64,000 nucleotides of DNA. It comes from Pseudorasbora parva. Its lineage: Eukaryota; Chordata; Actinopteri; Cypriniformes; Gobionidae. Shown in pieces: positions 34,901-47,786 of this stretch. The notes under the pieces are model-generated. The model saw only the letters and a program-made list of their open reading frames with translations. It was not told where the DNA came from and searched no databases. The stretch is from positions 45,668,018 through 45,732,017 of the forward strand of contig NC_090177.1 in the NCBI RefSeq assembly GCF_024679245.1, in the 5' to 3' direction. The translations under genes were made by a program, and so were the position numbers. Within the stretch, counting starts at the first letter, position 1. Each line of letters opens with the position of its first letter.

Positions 34901-37900
34901 ATGCATCTCCCTCGTCTACTTTTGATCCGATCAACCAAAATGCATCTTAACACCAGGTGTAAACAGGGGCTCAGACACTCCCTTTCAAGTGGAACTCAAC
35001 GCTGCATCACAACAATGATGCTATAGAAGTGGTTGTACCCACATCGCCATGCTGAAGCCTTATGTAATAACTTATGTAATACCTTATGGTTTGAACAGTT
35101 ACCCAAAAGAGACAAACCCGGGGTAAACCAACTCATTAATGAATATAGGCAAATTTGTGAGGAAAGGGTTAGCCTGCCGCAGCACAAACATAGAAGTATA
35201 ACATTTCTCCAACAAGGTAGTTCCCCTAGGAGGTATGTTCCTCAAAGCAATGAGAACTGGTACAAAATAACTAACCCAAAAGGACATAAGTTCCTGGGTT
35301 TGAATCCAAATTTAGACTGTAAAACCTGATACATGTGTGCAGCGAGGACCAGCATGCCTTCTCTTCAAACTTATCCAATGCTGGCTCCAAAGGCTTGAAT
35401 GGAGCCTCTTAATCCTTCTAGGACTATGGAAAGATCCCAGGAAGGAACTCATGGTCTGTGGGATATAAGCGGATGCCTCCCCACAGTTACTCCATCTATG
35501 TGGTTGAGGAAATCAGATTTAGCGTATACTTTAAGCATAGCAGGGAATAGATCTGAAAAGCCATTTAAAGGAGCTCCTGTATATGCTCCTGCACTGAAAC
35601 TACCGGGTTGTATACAGGGTTATGTTAGTTCCTTGCGCACCAAGGCTCAAAGAGACACCACTTCCTGGCATACCGTTTTCTAGTGGAGGGAGCTCTAGCA
35701 TTCAGAATGGTCTCAACAACCTTGACTGAGAGATCGGAAAGGTATGAGCTGGTTCCCATCAGGGGTTGGACCCACATTTTCCATATTCCAGGCCAGGGCT
35801 AAAAGATTGAGCCCCGAGCCTGGGAATCTCCCAAAGAGAGCCTACTAGGAGAGATATTAGGAGCAATAGGAGGAAAGGCATACAGACATAGCTTTGGCAT
35901 GCCTTACCATGACATCCAGCCCTAATAGAGCTGGCAGTATGAGGGAGAACCAAAGAGGACAGTGATTCCTCAGAGGCAAACAGATCTACATTTCAGAGAG
36001 AACAAGATGCTTTGAGCCCAGGGCAGAATCTCCTGCACCAACCTGGGGATTTATATATGAGACTACCAAGATGCTTTTCTGCACCAGTTTGTGGCAACCC
36101 CTCAGTTCCAGGAGAAATTACCTCAAAGCTAGAATTACATCCTTCATCTCCAGGAAATGTATGTCCCAAAAGAGATATTAGACTTCCCCTATCCTCTGGG
36201 CTGGGCAACCATCCAGGATTGCTCCCCCACCCATCAGCTTCCCAAGCAGAAACACAAAGATTGTACTTGTCATCACTGGTAATATAATGAGGGCATGGTG
36301 GAACACACTACTTATAATTTTTTGGTGTCATTCTCAACAGATACAGACAGTAGACAAACTTCTTTTTTATTTTATTTTTAACTCTAACAGAGAGAACAAA
36401 ATGTTCCACACTCATGCAAAGCAGCTTCCTGAAGACAAAGAAGCTAGTGACATTTCATGTGGCTATTTATGGATGACGCTACTTCACATGACCACGCTTT
36501 GTCACCAGCCAATCAAGATCCAAATCATCACACATGCTTCAGACACCAGCTCACGCAGAAGTGTTCCCATGGCATCAACATTATGAGGCAGCATTAAGTT
36601 CCACTCCAAGGCAAACATTTAGCATTTTGAGATACAGTGTATTCAGCTCCATGATAGAAATCCCTCCACTAGAAAACGGTATGCCAGGAAGTGGTGTCTC
36701 TTTGAGTCTTGCTGGGCAAGGAACTAACATAACCCCGTACACACCCTGGTAGTTTCAGTGCAGGAGCATATACAGGAGATACAGTGTACAAAGTATTCAG
36801 ACCCCCTTACATTTTTCACTCTTTGTTATATAGCAGCCATTTGCTAAAAATCATTTAAGTTGATTTTTTTTCTCATTAATGAACACAGAACTGTTGACAT
36901 TTTTGCAGATTTATTAAAAAAAGAAAAACTGCAACAAGTTTTTCACACCTGGATTTGGGGATCCTCTGCCATTCCTCTTAGCAGATCTGCCAGTTCATTC
37001 CTCTCCAGGTCTGTCAGGTTGGATGGTAAACGTTGGTGGACAGCCATTTTCAGGTCTCTCCAGAGATGCTCAACTGGGTTTAAGTCAGGGCTCTGGCTGG
37101 GCCATACAAGAACAGTCAGGGAGTTGTTGTAAAGCCACTCCTTCGTTATTTTAGCTAGGGTCATTGTCTTGTTGGGAGGTGAAGCTTCGGTCCAGCCTGG
37201 GGTCTTGAGCACTCTGGAGAAGGTTTTTGTCCAGGATATCCCTGTTCTTGACCACATTCATCTTTCCCTCGATTGTAACCAGTCATAATGTCCCTGCAGC
37301 TGAAAAACACCCCCGCAGCATGATGCTGCCACCACCATGCTTCACTGTTGGGTCTGTATTGGACAGGTGATATTTTTTTTTTCCACACATACCGCTTAGA
37401 ATTAAGGCCAAAATGTTCTATATTGGCCTCATCAGACCAGAGAATCTTATTTCTCACCATCGTGGAGTCCTTCGGGTGTTTCTTTTAGCAAACTTTCATG
37501 TGTCTTGCACAGAGTAGAGGCTTCCGTCGGGCCACTCTGCCATAAAGCCTCAAGTGGTGGAGGGCTGCAGTGATGGTTGACTTCTCCCATCTCTGGATCT
37601 CTGGAGCTTAGCCACAGTGATCTTTGGGTTCTTCTTTACCTCTCTCACCAAGGCTCTTCTCGCCCTACAGCTCAGTTTTGCCAGACGGTCAGCTCAAGGA
37701 AGGGTTCTGGTCGTCCCAAACATCTTCCATTTAAGGATTATTGAGGCCACTGTGCTCTTAAGAACCTTAAGTACAGCAGAATTTTTTTTTTTACCTTGGC
37801 CAGATCTGTGCCTTGCCCTTTTTCTGTCTCTGAGCTCTTCAGGCAGTTCCTTTGACCTCATGATTCTCATTTGCTCTGACATGCACTGTGAGCTGTAAGG

Positions 37901-40900
37901 TCTTATTATAGACACGTGTGTGACTTTCCTAATCAAGTCCAATCAGTATAATCAAACACAGCTGGACTCAAATGAAGGTGTAGAACCATCTCAAGGATGA
38001 GCAGAAGAAACGGACAGCACCTGAGCTAAATATATGAGTGTCACAGCAAAGGGTCTGAATACGTAGGACCATGTGATTTTTTCTTTTTTTATATAAATCT
38101 GCAAAAATGTCAACAATTCTGGGGTTTTCTGTCCAAAAAAAAACTTTTTTAGCAAATGGCTGCAATATAACAAAGAGTGAAAAATGTAAGGGGGTCTGAA
38201 TACTTTCCATAACCACTGTATACTGTACACTCTAAAAAATGCTGAAAATGGGTTATTATAACCCAGAGATTGGGTTGTTTTAAGCAAACATTTAATAATA
38301 TCATTAAGTTGTTGAGACTATACAGTACACAACAGCTTAACTAACTGCAAAAGTTCTGTGGTTGTGTTTTGTAGAGTTCCGCGCAGCATTTGATATTTTC
38401 GTTCAGGATGCTGAAGATGGCTGTATTAGCACGAAGGAGCTCGGGAAGGTGATGAGGATGCTGGGCCAGAACCCCACGCCGGAAGAACTCCAGGAGATGA
38501 TTGATGAGGTGGATGAGGACGGTAAAGTCTACAACAATCCACAAGATATAACATTCCAGAACCATAACCTGTAAAGTCAACAAGTGTTTTAGTCAAGTCC
38601 ACCTAAAACGAGACCAAGAAAAGAAGAAGACCAAGACTAAGGCAGGGCAAGACAGAGTCAAGACTAAGGCCAGACCAGCTCTTCTCAAATTCATTTAATA
38701 GATCCACATTTACTGCCTGAGGAATTAGATATTTAAAAAACATTTTTTTTTTAAATAAGACAGCCAATCAAATGAAATCAGAAACAACAAACTGCAGAGG
38801 TGGCACAGAAGCTACAATAACAACTGCAAGAAATTATGTGTCAAAAATAACATTTTGCTTATTGAACCTATAAAATCAATATTACGATTACAATCGTGCA
38901 ATTTTTTATGAAAATTAAGTTTCTGCTGGAAGAGGTGTTAGTGAAGCCAGCAGGGGTCCTAACACTGATGGGGACACTGTACTCCATCCTTCAGATGACA
39001 TGTTAAACCGAGGTCCTGACTCTGGCCATTCAAATCACAGTGGTGGTAAACCGGGTGTCCTGGCCACATTTCTTCCATTGCCCTTATCAATCATGGCCTC
39101 CTAATAAACCCCATACACTGCACTCAAAAAAATAAACTGTTGAATGAATAAAATTAAATTAAGGAAAGCCTTTCCACAAAATTGAATTATGCTTTTCCAA
39201 CAAATTTGAATTGGTTTGAAATAATTTGTTGTAATCTTGTTGTATGAACTTAAAATCATTTAATTAAAACTACAAAATAAATCATGTCATTCCAACTAGA
39301 TGAAGTAGGATTTAAAGGGGTAGAACTGATGACCATATTTAGTCTGGGAGCTGTGTCACATGAATTTATTTCTTTAATTCTATAAAAACTATTGGTTGAC
39401 AACACTTGATCACTTACTAATTGTAACATGCAAGTAACGATCAAGTGTCATCACTGGCATTGGCACAGTTACAGCGCATGGAGAACTGCATAGCTTAACC
39501 ACACGGTCTACACTTCACCATAATGGTAACCTCAAAAAAATCAACACAACTTTTAAATGTCACATATAACTGTCAAATATAACCTCAAACGTTAACAGGT
39601 ATTTCCCTTCACTAAAAAACACATTAGACAGCACTTCATTTCAACATTTACTCTCCGGATCCATCTCTATGCAAAGCATGCTGGGAACTAGAAATACACT
39701 GCCCAGTTCAGTCAGCGCAACAGAAATGATTCATGTAGTCCCAACACAAATGGTTCAGGTTAACTTAACATTTTAAAAATTCTAGTGCATTTAACGTAAT
39801 AAAATTGAGTAAAATGGCAATTAAGTAAAAAACTAAAGATTTTTGTTGTTTCAGCTTATTTTATTTAAATAAACTGAGCAAACAGCTAGATTAATTTTTT
39901 TGAGTGTGAATTGGCGCGATCACGCTCTCTCCTCTGTGGTGTATAGCGGGTGTGTGGTGTGTATTTCTGATCTGGCATCACAATCAATAACATTTCTAAT
40001 TTGATTTCTTTTGTTACTGTTTAATCTAATTAGAAATTGAATAACCAGACAATACACCAGCATTTAGTGATATCCCCAATGTTGTGGTATTGACTGATCT
40101 TGAAATAAAATCCTGACTGCCCTGACTCCACTCACAGAGACGAGAGTGAGTGCGAATACGGTCGAGACCAAGACCTTCAAAAAATGGTCTCCAAAACACA
40201 CAATATAACACAAAGGTACTACAACACTAATATCAACTAAAAGGTGTTAGTGAGTGAACCCATATATTCAGTTGTAGCGATCTCGTATATCTTACAGGAA
40301 ATAGCAAGGCAACTTTGACGTTTTACATGACATTATAATGATACATCTTCATAAAATACTACAATCTGTTTGCAATCTCAGAGATTTTGATATTATATTC
40401 CAACTTTCTCCATTCAAGGAAATAGTCACCCAAAAAATTAAATGATGTCTTCATTTACTTAGGATATAAGTGTAAAAGTACCAAGGGATGGGTATTATAT
40501 TGATTATTAGAATGATATTAATACAAAATGTAGGTTTTTGCATCTCTTTCAAATGTTTTAAGTACTTTTTAAATATTTGAGAAACAATACCCTCACATAT
40601 AATAAATTACTTTATTATTAATCAATTTTTCTATAAAATACAAGATAATTTTACTCCTATTGGTACACATTTGTATTTAGTTGTGTTCATATTTGCTTTT
40701 GTGATAAATGTGTTATTAATAGCAAATATATGTGTTATATAGTTGTGATTTGTGTAATGATTTGTGTAATTTTTTGTGTAATGACCGTGTAAAATTTTCA
40801 AAAATCACATCCATTTAATCCATTTAAGAAATAATCAGTATCGGTATTGTTAAAATTGTAACAAAAGTATCAGTACTGTATTCAATTAAAAAAGTGTATT

Positions 40901-43900
40901 GTGTTTAGAAAAGTAGTAGTGTTTTTTTTTTCTTATTATTAACGTGTTTATCATTAATACCAATCTACACTTACCTAAAGGAGCACCACACTAATACTGT
41001 GCCTGACCCCTTTCGCCTTCAGAAATGCCTTAATTCTACGTGGCATTGATTCAACAAGCTGCTGAAAGCATTCTTTAGAAATGTTGGCCCATATTGACAG
41101 GAGAGCATCTTGCAGTTGATGGAGATTTGTGGGATGCACATCCAGGGCACGAAGCTCCCGTTCCACCACATCCCAAAGATGCTCTATTGGGTTGAGAGCT
41201 TGTGTAAATTGTCGCCTCTTTGTCCTATTTGTAGAGGAGATGAGTGGTACCCGGTGGGGTCTTCTGCTGTTGTAGCCCATCCGCCTCAAGGTTGTGTGTG
41301 TTGTGGCTTCACAAATGCTTTGCTGCATACCTCGGTTGTAACGAGTGGTTATTTCAGTCAAAGTTGCTCTTCTATCAGCTTGAATCAGTCGGCCCATTCT
41401 CCTCTGACCTCCAGCATCAACAAGGCATTTTCTCCCACAGGACTGCTGCAGACTGGATGCTCTTCCCTTTTCACACCATTCTTTGTAAACCCTAGAAATG
41501 GTTGTGCGTGAAAATCCCAGTAACTGAGCAGATTGTGAAATACTCAGACCGGCCCGTCTGTCACCAACAACCATGCCATGCTCAAAATTGCTTAAATCAC
41601 CTTTCTTTCCCATTCTGACATTCAGTTTGGAGTTCAGGAGATTGTCTTGACCAGGACCACACGCCTAAATGCATTGAAGCAACTGCCATGTGATTGGTTG
41701 ATTAGATAATTACATTAATGAGAAATTGAACAGGTGTTCCTAATAATCCTTTAGGCGAGTGTATTTATTTAATAATATATCATTATATTTAAAAAAAATA
41801 TATTGGGGGCATTAAAATGCGGCTTAAAGTAAAAAAAAAAATGTCTGTATGTAATGTCATTGAAATTCTAAAAATGCTTGTTGGTGTGTGTATGCAGGCA
41901 GTGGTACGGTGGATTTTGAGGAGTTTTTGGTCATGATGGTGAGATGCATGAAAGATGACAGCAAAGGAAAGTCAGAGGAAGAACTGGCAGAACTCTTCCG
42001 TATGTTTGATAAGTATGTGTGTCCCTAAACTGAATTAAGAGAACTGACCTGTGGTGGGATCAGTGGTTTCTGATGGTTTTTGATTGTACCTGGACAGGAA
42101 TGCAGATGGGTACATAGATCTTGATGAACTGAAGCTGATGCTGGAAGGCACAGGAGAAACCATAACTGAAGACGACATTGATGAACTGATGAGGGACGGA
42201 GACAAAAACAATGATGGAAAAATTGATTATGATGGTAAGTATTTGTTATACTTAAGTTCACTTATACTTTAAGTTCAGTGTTATACTCAAGTTCACTCAA
42301 CATGCATAATTATAGTTCTTTAAACAGTTATGTTAACTTTTATAAAAGCCTACCCATTTAACTAGACATCTGGAACTTCATTAAGTTCCTTTCAGAGAAA
42401 AAAAAAGTTTGATTTTGCTGCACTTACCTCCTTCCCCGCCATTGAAGGAATTTCCAATAATTTATGACACAAAGCTTCCCAAGAATGACAGAATTTTCCG
42501 GCAATCCATGTTCTCTTTCGAGGGAACTTCCACGGTGTGTCAGCTGCTTATGCTATGGGGATGCACCCTCACAGAACCTGCACTGAAAAAAATTTGGAGT
42601 GACATTTACTTAAAAAAAGCTAGGAAACTTTTTCCACACAGAAAGTGCTTGTAATATTTACTCGGGCTATTCTAAGTAATATTTACTTACTAGAACCACT
42701 TATTTTTTATGTAAAATACACAAGTAAATTGCACTGGCAATACTCATCTATAGATTGTAACTTTCACTCAGATTACCATTGCATCCAATTACAAACCCAA
42801 GTGAATATTGCTGATATTTCTTAGTTTTGCATGATGCTCCCAGAATGCATTGTGGCATGAAGCATGTCACCATTGATGAGATTCTTAGGCTGAATCTTGA
42901 TATCTCTGTGTGAGAAAAGCTTGCAGATGTTCAAAGTGCTTAGTGTACAGTCTGTTATAAATTGTATTCAACTTTTCTGGTTAAAACTGTGCTGGATCTT
43001 TTCTAGAATAAAACAAGGTTAATAGTATATTGCTCATATTCACGTATAAGATTGGTGAATTAAGCCACTACACAATGATCATATTCTGATCATCAAGCGG
43101 CCAAAAGCATCTGATCATGTTTTCTCTGCTTTTCTTGCCATAGCAAACTCAGTCACAGCAGTGAGAGAAACATTAACATTAAAAAGTCGCCAAATTGCCC
43201 AACTAAAGAAAACACTAATCGCCATAATGGTGACATAAAAAAACTCTATTAATTCTCAATAAGAACTTATGTAGCGTTGGCTACCTTTATTGTGATTAAA
43301 ACTCACGTTCAGTGAAAAGTTAAAACTTATTGAGAATAAGTCAGCCACATAAAAGCAACATCCCAAAATGACCATCTCTGCCACCACTGAACATGTTGGA
43401 TCTTTGCGAAAAATCTGTGCGCATTTTCAAATGCACTTTGCTTTTCAGAGTAAAATTTACTTACTATTTTAGGTGAATGTGCTGTGACTATAAAACATTA
43501 AATATTATTTGTAAATATATGATAAAATTTACTCTTTTTTCTCAGTTAAGTTATTACATGAATAGACTGTGTACATTTTACTTAAGATATATAGTTCCAA
43601 CTTAAACTTAATTGTACAATGTAATAATTACATGAATTAATGTAATAGATTTTACCATACCACAAAGTCATTTTTTTCAGTGTGGTATCTGGGGCACGTG
43701 TGTACAAACTTGCCATTCAATGGCCGATGCAGTGTAATGATGTTGCAAGGTGCGCCCAATGCATAAGACAGATGCCTGAGAATATCATCAGCTTCTTTGT
43801 CTTTAAGACAGCCTGGTCTAATTGGAAAAACGTACCTGTGGCACACAAAATACTCACCAATATGTACCTATCACAACAGTTTCAAAGTAAAATGTCCACT

Positions 43901-44546
43901 GGGTGGCGTTAAAAGCTTAGTTTTTTCCGGAAAAGATGTGTGTTTTGTTATGTTGGTTTTTCTACGTACACCCACACTAAACCCTAAACCTAACCGATAG
44001 TGTTAACAAAAGCAAATGTGACAAAAATAAGATTGTATCCATGTCATCTTAGCTTGTGTTTTAAACTCGTCTTTGAGCTCTTTTATCATGACTCGTTTCT
44101 CACGGGACTCGTTCCTGAGCTTTCAGCATTGCAAGTACAAATCTGTACCAGCTGAGCTATCGAGTAAGCTTAATATGTCAGAAAAGTTAAACATATGGAG
44201 CTGATTAAGTCACGCGAACTGCGAAATGTATTCATTTAAAAAAACAAAACAAAAAACGATGCTGTTTTATTACCTTTAAAGATTTATTCCTGTTGGAAAC
44301 TGCAGTGATATGTGCCTATTGGTACATATTTTGTGGTTTGCAAAAACGTTGCCACAGGTTCATTTTGCCAATGAGACCAGGGGCCTGTACCATTATGGTA
44401 GTTTAACAAACTCAGGGTTACAGGATTAGTTTTAAGTTGACAAAACCAAACCATTGTATTAAGTCTTTGTTGGTCCCATGATGCTTATCATCAACTTTCT
44501 CTGTCAACTCAGGCTTTGATCCTGAGTTCAGGAGTTTAGCTGTGAC

Positions 44547-44577
<31 letters not shown>

Positions 44578-47500
44578 CAGCAAGAAGAAAAGCTGTCTAT
44601 GAAAGAGGACAACTTAAAGAAAAAATAGTATACGTCAATGCAAGTAAAAGTTATGAAGGTAGTTTATTTGATATAAAGAAAATTGAACATTTAAGCTCAG
44701 TAAGCTTCTTTTTTTAATAGTTGTATTTATAGATTTTAAAGCTTATTTATATGACTTTATGTAGGCTATTTATATGAATTTTAACAAAGTGCCTATTAAT
44801 GATTGATTAACTAAAATGATAAATTTGTAATTGATGAAGGGTATAATAATTACATAAATTATATCTAAATCATTCAAAATTATTATTTTTATAAATAAGC
44901 ATTGTTAAAAGTCAGACGCTTTAGTCTTTAAATTTTTTTTTTTATGTAGTGACCTTTAATTTGAAGCAGAAACAGGGGGAGTGGCTTTATTGCATCAGAG
45001 GTGTGTCCCTTTACTCACAGCTGATTGGCCCAATTTCAGTTTGAGATCTAGCATCCAGAACATAACCTGCCCCAGAGCAGGTTAGCTGTGGAGGGTAAGT
45101 TACTATGGCGATGAACACAGCTAAAAGCCAAACCACTTTAATAGTACCTAAAACCCAGGATTGGCACAAACTAAGCCTAAACAAATCTGGCTAGCCAGCT
45201 AAACCAGCTTCATGGTACAGGCCCCAGGTTACTTTAAAAAGGGCCCCTTTGGCAATTTATATTGCCAAGAGTATTGGGACACCCCTCCAAATCATTGAAT
45301 TCAGGTGTTCCAACCACTTCCAGGACCAAAGGTGTACACTGCGTGCAGAATTATTAGGCTCGTTTATTTTCTTATCATTTTTTTTTTCAGGCATATTTTA
45401 CCCATTCCAAATCATATTAATCCTAAGTACTATTAAATATACTACAACTTAATCTGTAAAACTGCATTCTACCATCTTAAAAATATATCTAAATTACGGC
45501 AAATATGCTTTCAATGACAAATGCCGAACAGTTAGCACATGTGTTCATGAGCTCAAGGCAATTCCTCTTCCAGAATCTGGCAGCACATTTTGCGAGTTCT
45601 TTTTTTTTTTTTTTTTTATCTCTGCAAAAACAGATGTGAAAAAATTAAACACTATATATGTTTTTTTTAATTTCCAGCCTTCATTAACAATTATAGATCA
45701 CTTATAAATATTATAAGGTTTGGAATTGGTAATATGTGCCTGGAACAAAATATGATAAGAAAATCAATGTGCCTAATAATTCTTAACGCAGTGTATAAAT
45801 CCAGCTCTAGGCCTGCAGACGCTTCTACACACATTAGTGAAAGAACGGGTCGCTCTCAGGAGCTCAGTGAACTCAAGCGTGGGGCCGTGATAGGTTTCCA
45901 CCTGTGCAATAAGGCCATTCCTGACATTTCTTCTCTACTAAATATTCCACGCTCAGCTGTTAGTGGGATTATAACAAAGAGGAAGCCATAGGGAACAACA
46001 GCAACTCAGCCACAAAGTGATAAATCCCAGAGCGGGGTCAGCGCATGCTGAGGGTCACAGTGCGCAGAAGTCTACAACTTTCTGCAGAGTCAACAGCTCA
46101 AGACCTCCAGACTTCTGTGGCCTTCAGATGAGCTCAAGATCAGCATAGAGAGCTTCATGGGATGGGTTTCCATGGCCGAGCAGCTCATCAAGCCTTACAT
46201 CACCAAGAGCAATGCAAAGGGTGGGATGCAGTGGAGTAAAGCAGCCGCCACTGGACTCTAGAGCAGTGAGACGTGTTCTCTGAGCGACCAATCACGCTTC
46301 AGTCTGACAATCCCATGGACGAGTCTGGGTTTGGCGGTTTCAGGAGAACGGGACTTGCCTGACCGTGTAAAGATTGGTGAAAGGGGGATTTTGGGGTGGG
46401 GTTGTTTTTGAGGGGTGTGTCTTGGCCCAGTTGGGGTTGGTTCCAGTGAAAGAAACTCTATCCTGTTCCAACATGACTGTGCTCCAGAGCTCAAAGCGTC
46501 GGTCCATAAAGACATGGATGAGGAGTTTGGTGTGGAGGAACTTGACTGGCCTGCACAGAGTCCTGAGCTCAACCCGATAGATCAGCTTTGGGATGAATTA
46601 GAGCAGTGGCGGCTTGTCAATAGAGGGCGCTGGGGCGCCGCCCCCATGACAATTCCAGAAATATACATGTATACAAAAATTATATAAAAATGAAATAAAA
46701 ATAAAATAGTTTACTCATATGATGTATGAGTGGGTAATTAAGAGCCTCAGCATTTAATAAAAAAAACTATTTTATATGTTTTTTAATGTTTCATGCGGTT
46801 TCATGGGCGAGGGACGCCGGACAAATGGATGTCTATCTCAGTCCATAAATCGTCGGGCAGCATGTGACCTGAAGCTGGTCTCTAATTGGTTTCTTAAAGA
46901 TTCTCCTCCGGGCGCAGGTCGCTGCGTCCCTGGCGAATCAGAATTGCATACATGTTTTTTGATCCAATCTGATTGGTTCTCGTCAACTGTCATTCAATGT
47001 TACGCTCTTGGCCACTACTGCGAGAGAGCGTTGGTGACAACGTCACTCCGACCCCGCCCGCCTAAACATTCGTAGAGATGGCAGCAGTCAAACTAAATTC
47101 TGTGATTGATTTACAAAAAAATCCTTTCACAAGGCGTTCGCTGGAAGAAAAAATAAGAATTAAGGATCTCGGACCGGACCAGCCCGATTTACAACTTCAG
47201 CAGCAGTCCAGTGACAGAGGACGAAGCTACACTCGGAGCTTCACCCGCGCTTGTTATGAGAAAAGGAGGTGGCTGACTGGATGTGACGGTAGCATTGCCC
47301 TTTTTTTGCTTTCACTGTCTCTTATTTCAAAGTGAGTGAGAGGTGTTTTTCGACCTTGAAAAGAATAAAAACTTTTCTCAGAAACACCATGACCCAGGAG
47401 AGGCTGAATGCACTTGCATTGCTCTCCATGGAAAAGAGACTTGTCACTGAGATGACTGACTTTAATCAGAGAGTAATTGAGAAATTTGCTGGCCAGAAAG

Positions 47501-47755
47501 AAAGGAGAGCAAAATTTATGTTCAAGTAGTCAACATGCCAGTCTGTTGTTGCTACTTTTGTTTTTTCCTTTCCTTGTTCAATTATATATGGGAAATAAAT
47601 ATGTAAAAAGATAAAAAGTGCAGACACTGTTTTCTCTTTAATGCTTGAATTTAGTCAACATGCTTCTTGGTACTGCTTTGTATTTATTTTACTTATTTGA
47701 TTTATAAATAAGTAAAATAATTTATAAGTAATTATACTTATATATACTTATATAC

Positions 47756-47786
<31 letters not shown>

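Noticed and set aside
35033..35683. Two + strand frames of 98 and 94 codons
   Set aside because: They lie antisense in a decayed DIRS copy and show no domain.
43976..43996. Possible interstitial telomeric repeat (ctaaaccctaaaccta)
   Set aside because: Only about two imperfect units; vertebrate arrays use TTAGGG and are longer.
46801..47077. Frame upstream of the hAT ORF (46776-47075) as a gene
   Set aside because: No domain; lies in the hAT 5' untranslated region.
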